Below are positions 32,668 through 44,400 of a DNA stretch of 64,000 bases, piece by piece. The position numbers and the translations under genes were made by a program. The notes beneath the pieces were generated by a model that saw nothing but the letters and a program-made list of their open reading frames with translations, had not been told where the DNA came from and did no database searches. The first letter of the stretch is position 1; each line of letters opens with the position of its first letter. Source of the stretch: Dendrocalamus latiflorus (taxonomy: Eukaryota; Streptophyta; Magnoliopsida; Poales; Poaceae); contig CM029640.1 of assembly GCA_017311315.1 (NCBI GenBank), forward strand, positions 17,047,512-17,111,511, given 5' to 3'.

Positions 32668-33081
32668 TACCTACGTACGTACCGCCCTATTTTGGGACCG
32701 TCACAACGCGTGAGCATTGTACTAGTAGTAAAAATATTAGGACAACATATGATAAGCCATTTCCTAAAAACAAGAAAAAATATATTAGACCTTTGGGAAC
32801 GCATTCTTCAACCGTATTCTTTTGCTTCATCTATAAACAATGTCAGAGATAATGAGCTTCTCTTTACAGTATTTCCCACTTTTCACCACTGAGGATATAT
32901 CCTTACATGCATCCTAGTGATCTCGTCACCAAGCAACCCACTTTGCGCTGCAACTCAACATGAGATATGCAGCTGATTCATTTATGCGATTTTCAGTTCT
33001 TGAAGGAGTGCTATATGCGTCGACCATGATGATGTGGGAGTTTTGATTAATCCTAGCGGAGTATTTCATCTTGTTTACACC
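32668..33081 (-). other. Downstream flank / probable 3' UTR of the exon-rich gene
   Basis: Lies between the Copia target duplication and the stop codon at 33082. There is no coding sequence. The 3' UTR probably occupies part of it, but no polyadenylation site could be fixed with confidence. Confidence 0.45.
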
Positions 33082-35432
33082 TCACGTGGTGTCATCTGCT
33101 GCTGAACTGTCATCAACAGTCACTTCAGAGGCCGAATTTTGGTTCATTACAAACCTCAAGCTGTCACCTTCTTCAAGCTCCCACTGCTTTCTGAGTTCAT
33201 CGATGGCTCTTGCTGCAGCCCTAGCTACAGCATAATTGGAATCTTGAGCCAACCTCTGCATATTAAAAGAAAGACATTGAAACAGCATTATTTCCCAATG
33301 TAATTTCAAAGAAATGCACCACATGTAACAAGTTCAACAATCAAGTGAGCATCAGACAGAAACGGCTTCAATTTGTATGGCTTGTAAGCATGGTGGAAAA
33401 TGAATAATGATTTGCAAATTTGATTCTGGGACATAATTTTGAGCTCTTGAGAGATTCAGACATGACTAATATAGAAATTCAGATGTGAAGTACTCAACAG
33501 TTGACTATGGTTCTCACTTTATGATTAACAGGAGAGATTTATGTTAACCTGTAATGCACCCATCCCAGCATTCCCTAGAGTCCACATGGACGGAGCTGCA
33601 GCCAATGCATTAGCTAAAGCTTTCCTACAAGAGTACAAATATATAATGGTCATTTATAATGCAATATAGTAGCACCAAAGCAGTATAGAAACACAACATA
33701 CCTATGTTGTGTTCTCAAGGAAATTCATATACGTGCTTTCTATTAATCTAGGGGCAATATAGTTGAGCCAGAAATAAATGAACATTCTGTTTCTATATCC
33801 GTCACAAACACAAATCCTATTTGTTTGTATGAAAGCAATAGGTCATCTCCCTCTATAGTAGAACAAAAACAATGAGTGACAAAAGATGGTAAGTACAATA
33901 GAATAGGCATGTATAAACAAGTAGACGGACATAAACCAATTTTTTAATAAAACCATGAAAGCAAAAACAATTTTTCTTGTACTGTCTAATCATCATACTG
34001 TCGGCAAAATAGTTACAGTCAATGCTCCATGTTGTCCTTTTTGGTTGAATATATCCTAAACTTGAATCTAGTTCTCTTAACAGGATTTGGCAATTCTGGA
34101 ATGATAAGCTCAAGCTGCACAGTTATCTGTGTATTTTCTGTATATTCTCTCGTTACAAATTAGCCCCTCAAGAAAACTGTACTGCAAAAAGCATTTTGGA
34201 GACATTGCTTACTGCTCAGAGGTTGGATATGATGAATCAATGATCACAAAAGCAGCTCCAAGGATTGGTTTTGACTAAAAGTTTTCTTTCTAATTATCAT
34301 CCAAATTTGTGACATTTGGATTAGAGACCAAAGGATACCTTGTTTTTAAAGGGGGGATTTTTTTCAAATGGGAGAGGGTAGAATTCAAGGGAAGGGGGGA
34401 GAATTCATGACCATTGGATCTCTAATCCAATGGTCTTAAATCTGGATGATAGTTAGGAAGAAAACATCCGAATGACGTTTAACAAAACCCAATACTTATC
34501 ATGATGTTTGTAAAGAATGTGACAAAGGCCCCTGTTTGGGCATCCTCTACGATGTGTTCGTGGTGAAAACATATGGGGTGATGCATGGACAAATCGTGAT
34601 TCTATAAAACCCTGCAATACCTTCTTGGTCTTAGTACATATAATTCATTATGAGAAGAACATAAAATACAAATAGCATCTGGTTAAGGCTTAATTGAATT
34701 ATTGTCTTGGGGTCTTTGCAGGAAACAGATGTAGCTATAAGAAAGGAAAACACAATGAAATCGAGTCATTAATCAGGAGGAACATGCTGCTATATACCTG
34801 GTATTAACATCTGGAGAGCTTGAACATTCAGCTATCAAGGAAACACTCTTTTTCCCATCCATGGCATCCAGGTCAATAAGAGTTGCTACTAACAATTCAA
34901 GCTTCACAAACAGAAAAGAGTTGGAAAATAAAGATAGCAAGGTTCATGTTGATCAGATGAGTTTAAAAATGGTTCACCTCCTCAGGATCTGTGTAGTCGA
35001 TACCATCAGCCTCAGACAAGGCAGATGCCATACTCCAGTATGCATCCTGTGAAGAATAGATTAAATATAGAAAGAGCAACGCAACAAGTGTGTGCTGCTA
35101 AACAATGTAATCTTGAGATAACCTCTATGGCAGTAATCTGATCAGTGGAAACTTCACGAGGAAACAGCTCAAGAGTCTTTCCATTTTTCTCGAGTGTGAT
35201 GAACCTCGTTGAATTAGCGGGAGAAAATGAACCATCCTTAGGAAGCCTACAAGTGAAATTTAGCTTAACTCAGACTGATCCACAGTGAATAAGCAACAGG
35301 GCAAAAGTAAACTAGTTTGCTCTTTAATTAAACATCCATTTGTTCTAAGAAAATTAGCAATTGGAAGTTTGTATTAAAAACTTACTGCTCCTGTAATTTG
35401 TTTGCCATCATGTCATGGATGTCCCGAACAAA
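33082..35432 (-). CDS. 3' exon block of the SPA15/AAF-like gene (exons 7-12)
   Basis: Six exons of 47, 124, 69, 104, 76 and 174 bp (the last includes the stop). They encode roughly residues 262-458, from FVRDIHDMMANKLQEQ to the acidic C-terminus ending ADDTT. Exon 7 is only 47 bp; its acceptor (TGCAG|TTTGTT) and donor (GAGCA|GTAAG) were fixed by requiring phase agreement with exon 6, which lies 20.4 kb away, and with exon 8. Confidence 0.85.
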
Positions 35433-38400
35433 CTGCACTAAATATTAGAGGATTACATACAAGTATAAGAATCTATAATCAGTATATTATAGGAGCGATA
35501 CCGATATTTGGCAAGTCAGGTTTGAAATTGGTCAAAACTAGTTAGTATTATCTAGATCTAAACTTAAAAGTTGTTTTCATCAACAAATTTCAAAACTCAA
35601 AAGCTTCCATTATAGACAAGTCTGTTTTGATCACATGTTGAATTAAAATATATGGACTAAAAGGTATCCCGTACGCTAATATGTTCAGGTGGCAAGGTAT
35701 AGACAGAGTATGATGAAGTCGGAGCCTCTTGGCTAAGCTACTCATGTTTGGATGTAGGGTTATTTATTTTCTGTTAAGCGGCCAAGAAAACTACACTTGG
35801 CTATTATTGTAGAGCATAGAGGCCATTGATCCGTCATTAAAGCAGACTCAAAACACAGGCAAAATTTGTTGGAACGCTGTACACTGAAGATATCCTACTA
35901 TGATGGATAGAGCACTGTAGGATACTATTACAACGGCATAGTAATTGGTTCAAAGATAGCTTTGAGTTTGCATACACAAAGACCCAAGAAGTTACACATC
36001 CTATTTACAAAATTGAAGATTGTTGATTGTGCTTTTTTCTTCATCCTAAAATTTGCCTTGAATACAGGCTTTGCACATAACCACCAGTTCCCGGTAATGC
36101 TTTATTTAACTTGTAACTACGTCAGAAGTCTCCTTGATACGTTATTTAGTATCGTTTCATTAGTACATCCAATAATGAGAACAATAAGTGTAACACCCCA
36201 TTTTCAGAATCTGGCTTATTGTAAAATTCAAATGTATGTTAATGAAAATCAAAAGCTTTTATTCTCAGTTGGCTATTCTTTTTGCTTCCAAATACATATA
36301 TATGTATATATGCATATATGTGTATATTCTAGAAAATGCAAAAACAATCTAAAATGAAAACCTTGCTCCATCTCCAGGGGAGAAAATCAAGTTAATATTA
36401 TAAAATCTAAAATATGAAATGTATTTCAAAAATTAAGAGTGGTATTTAATATTGTAAAAGGAGAAAGAGTATATGCATATATATGCAAAGCCTTCTCAAG
36501 CATGGCCATCCATTTCTCCTTCCTGGTGGCATAGCATTTTCCCTACTCCCTCCTGGCCGTAGCACCTTGTCGCCATTCGCCACCTACTTCGTCGGCGAGT
36601 AATTGCGGTGTCAGCCCTCGTCTTCAGCACCTCTCCTCGCCATCAGCGCCCAGCAGTGGCAGTGCTTTCCGTCACCTCCCGCGCGTCCCCGAATGTTTAG
36701 ACCTGCGTCCGGCCGTGCGCCCATGTCCTACGCCAAGAGTCGCCGTGGTCCTCCTCTGCCATCGGTCACGTTCGCGTGCAGCATGCCTGCACGGCTCTGA
36801 CGCCACCGCTGCCTGCAACACGCCGCCGTGTCTCCCCCCTTGGCGCCCAGCCTCCTTTCCCGGCCTCCATAAGGAGCTCTGAGCCGTGCCGCAACCCCCT
36901 CGCCAAAGCTCGCCAATACGCCACTCTCGGCCACCTCCTCTGCCTTGCGTGCGCCTCCGGCAAGTTTCCCCTCCAAGCGCAGCCGGTCGACGGCCGGTCC
37001 TCCTGCGACTTTCCCCGCGCTCACCTCTGTCTCCTCTCCCTACTCCCGGGTCTAATTGCCCTCTCATCCTTCGCAGGCCACCGGCGAGCTCCCTCTTCAC
37101 CAGCTCCGGCTCCGGGCCGCCTCGGAGAATCACCGCGTCCCGGGCCGATTCGCCGCACCTAAAGCGTCGCCCGAACACCCTGAACGCTGTCCCCTCCTCG
37201 CCGGACCCCGCCGCCATCCCCAGTGCGCCGCCGCCGTGTCCCTCCTCACCGCCAAGCACGTTCCCGCCGCCGGCCCGCCTCGCTCCACCCCGGCCGCCGC
37301 TCGAGCTCCAGGTGAGCTCCATGACGCCCCGAGATGCTCTCGTGCCAAGCGATTGACCCGCAACGGCCCGAGCCGCCGGCGCTCCCTCCCCTGTCTCCGC
37401 CGCCGCTTCACCCGCCGTCGCCCTCCGCCCGGCCGGGGACCAGCCGAGGCCCGCCTCCCCGAGGTGCGCACCGGGTCGGGCGACCCGCTTCGGCCGACGC
37501 CGCCGCACCTCCGCGCTCCCTCCGCCGCCGGTGGGTTCGGCCCTCCTCACGACCGGGCAAGCAGAGGGGACAGCAGCCGGCTTAATGCCCCCTCCCACCG
37601 AATAAATGCCCCAATCATTCACTTAATAGCTGTCCTAACCGGTTCATTATGATGTCCTGAGCCAGCAATTAAGTAAAGTATTAACCCTGCTAATTAAGGC
37701 CCACTGTCCGCAATGCATTTCTTTATTTTTTCGGATTTTCCAGCATTTGAAACTTCAAAATACCATAACTCCTCAACCCTAACTCCGAACTTAACGAAAC
37801 CAACTTCTAAATTTTTCTAAAATCAAGACCTGTTTAATGGTTCTAGTTTGGTTCAATTCCGAGTTCATTTGAGTTGTTTTATTTTATTTGGTTCTTATTC
37901 GGCTCTCGTTTTCTCGTGTTGTTTTTTTTTCCGGTTTCTCCCGTCCGAGTAGAGTTCGACGACGCGAACGAGCCCCCGCTTGAAGCTACACAAGACCCTC
38001 AAGCTCTCGATCCAGGCGAGTCAATACTTTGATCATTTTGCGCCTACATTTTGTGAAACTATGTTCGTTTAAACTATAAAAATTGCATGCGTTATTTTAT
38101 GTGCTAAAAATATGTAAGTCTTAAGGTAGATAACAACCTTATGTCCACCTAATAATATATAACACCACAAGTACATTTGAACTCCCATGATCATTGTCGC
38201 CCTAGATGTGAACACTGGAATGGTAGTTATACGACTTATTATTGCCATGCTAAAATTGGTCAAGTCCAGGGTTCTAGTAACCCTGATAATCATTCTTTAA
38301 TCATGGAAACTGGATTTGGGATAGTCATGGGATGTACATGACTAAACAATTTGTTGATTTATGTTATGCTTCTCAAAACCCTAAAATCTGCTGAACCTGT

Positions 38401-41400
38401 TTGGGCGGGTGGAAAGAACGGTGGGTGTGGATGTAACACAAGGGATTGTGGAATGAACCGCCCGAACAATTTAAGGACTTAATCCTGTGTGGACCCTCCG
38501 TGTATAACAGTACAACCACAAGCTGGCATATTGTAGGCTTGGCTAAATAATTTACTGAACTCTCTATTCATTTCACGGAGAACGTGTGTAGGTGGGTAAT
38601 GAAAGCCCCACTTGGAATGGGACACCGGATGTAGGTGACGTCGCCTAGGATAGCGTATGTGGAGAGTGGAGTCCGACTGCGCTAACCTATGGTGGACATC
38701 CCGCACAACCTATGGATGTAACCCCATAGGAGTGAAATGCTAGAGTGTGAGGTATTGTAAAGGCCTCGTGATATTTTCTCGATCTGCATGTCAAAGGAAT
38801 CATGTAGAACCATCGGGACGATTATCTCTTGTGGGTAAAGATGTACAACCTCTGCAGAGTGTTTTAAACTATTCGAATAGCCGTGCCCACGGTCAAGGGC
38901 AGACATGGAAATCTTCCTCGAGTTAGTTCTGTTTCAAAAACCTTTGTGGGTGGGACAAAAATCTATCAGAGGGATGTACTCTGATTTTGAAATTCATCCT
39001 GGAGGGATGTACTCCAGTGTTGGTATTAAGGTGGATGTAACCTGACTTTGGTAATTTGTCCTGGAGGGATGTACTCCAGTGTTGGTATTAAGGTGGAAGT
39101 AACCTGCTATTCAAAAGTTAAGCATTGGTGGATGTAACCATAACATAGGGTGGATGTAACCCTAAAATATGGTGGATGTAACCATAAAATTTGGAATTGG
39201 AAACTACTCCGTTTATTGTACACTTTTAGTATTTAAATCATAAGTTCTTGAAAAATGCTAGGTCATAGAAATTTTAATTATGGTAATTTCAAATGTCGCT
39301 TTATGCAAATAAAAGAACCCGAGCCTTCCTTGAATAGCCTTGCATCTATAATTATATGCATTCTGTGTGTTGGCTCGCGGAGCACGGTTGTTTGTGCTCA
39401 ATCTCGCTCTTAACCCCCCTTTCAGAAGATGTGAATCAAGAGCATTACGCTTATCATGAGGATCAGGATGCCGAAGGAAATGAAGATGGTGGTTATAGAA
39501 TAGGCTTCGATAGTCTTGCCTCTCGCCTTAGTAAAGCTGACCAGGCTAGTTTTGGCGGGTGCCTTCGTTATTAGTCAGGTCCCTGATTAATAGCATTGGT
39601 ACTCGGGTTATCCCAGTCGCTTGCCTGTGGTGAGTTGTGCCCCTACGCTATGTACGCTTCCGCTTCCGCTTTTATGTATTATAAGACATTTGGCCTGACG
39701 GCCCTATTGTAACCTTGGCCCGACGTGGTCTATTTAAACTCTGATATTGTAATGTATGAATCTATCGTGTATGAAATGATGCAGCGTTGTATCTGTGAGC
39801 ATTATCTACTGATCCAGGGAATAATGCAGTGTTATCACAGAGGATTCCAGGTATTAAACTTGGGGTCCGACAGAGCTGGTATCAGAGCATACGACTGTAG
39901 AAACCTTAGCTAGACTGGTCACGATTTAAGGTCTGAGTCCTATTTACAAAAACTATGTAAAACTTTTGCAAAAATATAGCGTAATATTGCTTTACTCAAC
40001 TCTCTTAGTTTCTATACTCACCCAAAGATTTCTTTTGTATTTCATCTATTCTAACCTATTGGTGTTCAAAATTTTTAGATGGCCGGAGCTGCACCAGTTG
40101 GTCCATGGGATCACATCTCCCACGGTGAAAGCGAAGGAGGGTTCGCCGAGATCCTGCGGCAGCTGCTGCGTTGTCTCGGGTACACTCGCCCGCCCGTTTA
40201 CCGAGGCAGGAGAGCCCACATCCACAGCATGGATTTGTGGACCATGGAGGTCTTCATCAACGCTCGGGATAGCAATAGGGAGCTCCACTCCCATACTATC
40301 CACGCCGAGCCTCCACGGATGTACCTCGTCGACGCCATCCAGGACGCGGCACGTCTCGCCGTGGCTCACTTGTGCCAAGTGCACGAGGAGAGGCTGCGAC
40401 AGACGCCTTTCGTCCACTCCCCTCGCATCTGCCAGGGGCAATTCCTTCCAGATCGCCTCGACCACAGGGTGGACAACCCCCAGCTGTCACACCAGATCCA
40501 GCTGACGCAGGCGATGTCAGTCTCCTATGCCTTCGCCCTGCAGGAGATTGGGCATCTGCGCATTCTCCTGACCGCGAGCCTGCAGCAGTCGGACGTCCTC
40601 AGCGCCCAGCTCAACCGCTACCTGATCGCCTTTCAGGCGGCAGAGCGCGAGAGGCTCGCTGCAGAGGCTGGGCTCGAGCGCCTTCGAGCCACGGCAGCCT
40701 ACCCTCTGCCTACGTCACCAGCTCCAACTCCAGTGTCCGCGCCAGTTCCAGCTCCAGTGCCAGCTCCAGCTACAGCCCCAGTGACAACCTCAGCTCCCGC
40801 AACCGCACCAGTGACTGCTCCAGCACCAGCTTCAGATCCAGTACTAGCACCGGCTCAGCGCCAGGGACCTCGCCCACGACTGACGGCGTGCATAAGCGTG
40901 CGCCCACCGTCCAATGGCACCCTCGCAGAGCCTAGCAGGGGGCGTCGCCCGTCTCGCTCCCGTCCCTCCAACAACGGATCGAGCCCTTCTCGGTCTCGCT
41001 CCCGATCTCCCAGCATCGTCTCCTGCTCCCGCTTTCCAGGTGATTGCGTCTTCTGCGGTCAGACCCACCCCCGATCCCCGGAGGTGGACTAATGTAGGTT
41101 AGACAGTAGTATTGTCTAGGCAGTCTTTTGTTGGTGTGTATGCACACTTCCCCAGATGTATCCCCCTTATGTACCCAGTTAGTAGACGTTGTGTATGCGG
41201 TGTCGTGACTTGTTATAAGCCTGTGCGCTGTGCTCGGCTGTCATGTAACACCTAAACCCCCCTAATGTAATGAACTACCCTAGGCATAATGCCTTGTGTT
41301 TATTTGCCTCTCTGTTGTTGTTCAGTTTTCTATTGTGCTGGTAGAGGGCTAGTAAACCCTCATATAAAACCTCCTCCTTCTGTTAGTCTCTAAAAAGGCT

Positions 41401-44400
41401 CTAGGTTGTTTTCCAGATGACTCCCTCTCATCTACATGCTGCCCTAGTCATTTATACTTCTAAAGCTTTCTTATCCCGGATTCAAATAATAAAAGTCCAG
41501 CACTCCTCTTATAAACCCCTTTCGAAAACCTATTTTGGGCCAAAATCACAAAGATTAAATTTGAAATTTATTTTTGAAAGTTGTTTTATCCTTGGAAGTT
41601 CAATTATCAAAAAAAAAATTAACCCCTTTTTGCAAACCTAACCTTCCGAGGAAAACTTTCTAAGATTTAACTTCCAACCAAATTATTCCAAAGGTTTGCT
41701 CTGGTTCCTCAGACCCATGTATAAATCTTGGTGGATTCATGTCAATCATGAGATAGAATCAACGGTATGAATTTCTAGATGAAAAGTAAGCGGACTAGTT
41801 TGATGATTGGATTGGCTAAATTAGTGGGCCGATTTAAAATGATTGGATTGATTAAATAATTGGATTGGTTAAATAAACGGGCCAATTTAGACGATTGAAT
41901 AAGTGGACCGATGGAATCTTTAGAGAAATATGGAGTGTAATAACAATTGTTGGTCTGTAGCTTTAATAGACAGTATGAATCCAGATGAACGTTTACAAGG
42001 GTGGAATAATAGAGTATAGTCGACTACCGGGTGGATTATTGGAAATTTTGGAGACAATAGGAGATGTGATAATAACCATTGAATTATAGATTTGATTAAT
42101 AAACATTGTCTCGGTGGATGTCTATGCCAATAAAGTTGTTGGGCACAAGATTGTAGATAGTGGGATTGATCACTGGATAAAGGGATTATGAGTATGTGTT
42201 AAAGATGGAAAAGATTGGAGTATTAAGAAACCATAATACAAATGATATCGGTGGATTTACAAGTAAAGATACTGTTGTATCGCTCAAAAATAAATCCAGG
42301 ATTGAGTTTACGAATTTATGGTGGAAAAGGTTGGATTATAATATAGATGTTATTGTTGGATTGAAATATTGGAACCATAATACAAGTGATACTGTTAGAT
42401 TTAAAATGTAAAAGATGTGAATGGTACTGGTGGATTTAAAATATAGAAATATTGAAACCCTGAAGCGATCGAGTACGGGTGGATTCAAAGGTAAAGAAAT
42501 TGGAGTAATGTTTAGGTGAATAGTTGGATGGGATTGTTGACTAATGAACCCAAGACTGGATTTATGATTTTATGTAGGAGAGTGAGATTCAATTGAGGAG
42601 TAGGAGACCCTGATCTGGTGAATAATAACTACGAATGATGTCTTGGAAGTGATATGATCTGTGGATTGAATAAATGATAAGATTCACTGTTTGGAGTACT
42701 AGACACCAGTTGTGCAGTGATTAAGCAATGAAAGAAGATACCCTAGAATCAATCGAGTATAAGCAGGATTAGCAAGGCCTTGGAATAAGAAGCCCACGAA
42801 TGGGAGGGCTATGAATGTGAATTATTCTATCAAAATTTTGATATTGGAAGAGGTTAGGATACCTTTGCAAAAAAAAGGGGGTATTTCAAAATTCAAGTAT
42901 TTCAAAACCACTTTCGGAAAATCAGTCTTGCTATAAAAATTCTATATCAAATATATATAGTGTATCTTCGTTGCAAAGAGCCTTGATTTCAAAGTTTCTT
43001 TACAAACTTCACCCCAGTATTTGAGGACCCAAAAAAAAAACTTAATTCCTAAGAACTCACTTTCAAAACCAAAACTTGGCAATGTACCTACTTTGCAAAT
43101 TTTTGGAGATACTCAAATGTTTTCAACCCTGGCATTTAAAAAAAAAAAGAAAGAAAAATTTCCCAAATAATAAAGAGGAGCATGGGCTTCGCCGCCAAAA
43201 CATTTCTCGATGCTTTCCTTCCTCTACTTCTGTCTACAAAAAGGAAATTGATTTCCCTTTCTTTTCCCTTACTTCAAAAGAAAAAAATTTAAGCTCGAAG
43301 ACATCAAGGATGCTCATGAAGGTTTTGTGGTCTCGCTTCAGCAAGCCTAGTGCTTAGAACCCTGTGCCCTCTTGTGTGTGTCGTCGTGCTTAGGCATTGC
43401 TTTTTCAAAAGATCTTATTTGGCCCTGTGCACTGCCTTCTTGCTCTCGGGCACTGTATTTCGCAGTCACAGGAAAAGCTTGTTTCAAAACCTTGGTTTTT
43501 CTGTGGGGTTTGTATGCCGCCCCAATTTTCTGTGTGTGCCCTTTTTGGGGTGGATTAGAGTATCTCATCCCCGCGATCTACCCCGTATCTAGTGCTATTT
43601 CCCACTCACCTTATTGCTGAAAACCTCGTCAGATCTACAAGCGAGACATGACAAATAGCTCAGTCAAGACAATCAAGACTCAAGTCCCCCTCTCACTGTA
43701 AACTCACTAATCAAGACACTGTCAATGGCCAAGGACATGGCTAGAAGCAAGAAGCAAGAACCAGTAGTTCCTACTCGCTTGGGTCCCTATCACTCGTACA
43801 AGTATTCACTCAGATCCACTCCAGCATAAAGGAAAGGCAGCAACCAGCGTTGAAGAACAGCAAGCCCCAGAAAATGTCAACCGATGAAGGGAGGCCAGCT
43901 AAAATAAACCTAGAAGAACACGGTTTCTGCGGTGTGGCGTTGACCCACTTTTGTATGGATATTCTCTCTTCAGGTGACTCCAAGGAAAGGGCGAAGTGTC
44001 AAGCAAAACCTTGGAACTCGTTGCTAGCCAGCTTGCCCCACCTCCTTCTTTCTACTCTACCCGAATCTCGGGGACGAGATTCCTTTTAAGGGGGGTGGGA
44101 TCTGTAACACCCCATTTTCAGAATCTGGCTTATTGTAAAATTCAAATGTATGTTAATGAAAATCAAAAGCTTTTATTCTCAGTTGGCTATTCTTTTTGCT
44201 TCCAAATACATATATATGTATATATGCATATATGTGTATATTCTAGAAAATGCAAAAACAATCTAAAATGAAAACCTTGCTCCATCTCCAGGGGAGAAAA
44301 TCAAGTTAATATTATAAAATCTAAAATATGAAATGTATTTCAAAAATTAAGAGTGGTATTTAATATTGTAAAAGGAGAAAGAGTATATGCATATATATGC

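Larger units (their letters stand above)
39873..44102 (+). mobile_element. Internal region 1
   Basis: Primer-binding site at 39877-39888, gag-like ORF at 40079-41092, then about 3 kb of AT-rich non-coding DNA. 41740-42560 is rich in ggattg/ggtggattt phrases. The polypurine tract is at 44088-44100. It carries A-runs of 10 (43031-43040) and 11 (43138-43148). No protease, RT, RNase H or integrase was seen. Confidence 0.9.

Noticed and set aside
36672..37622. A 316-codon minus-strand frame in the LTR, repeated in LTR 2 and LTR 3
   Set aside because: The region is CpG-rich and has long open frames in several phases on both strands at once. No motif is recognisable, the composition explains the openness, and it lies within an LTR.
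40046..40465. A 139-codon minus-strand frame opposite the gag-like ORF
   Set aside because: It lies antisense to a longer GC-rich ORF with clear domain order; a typical shadow frame.
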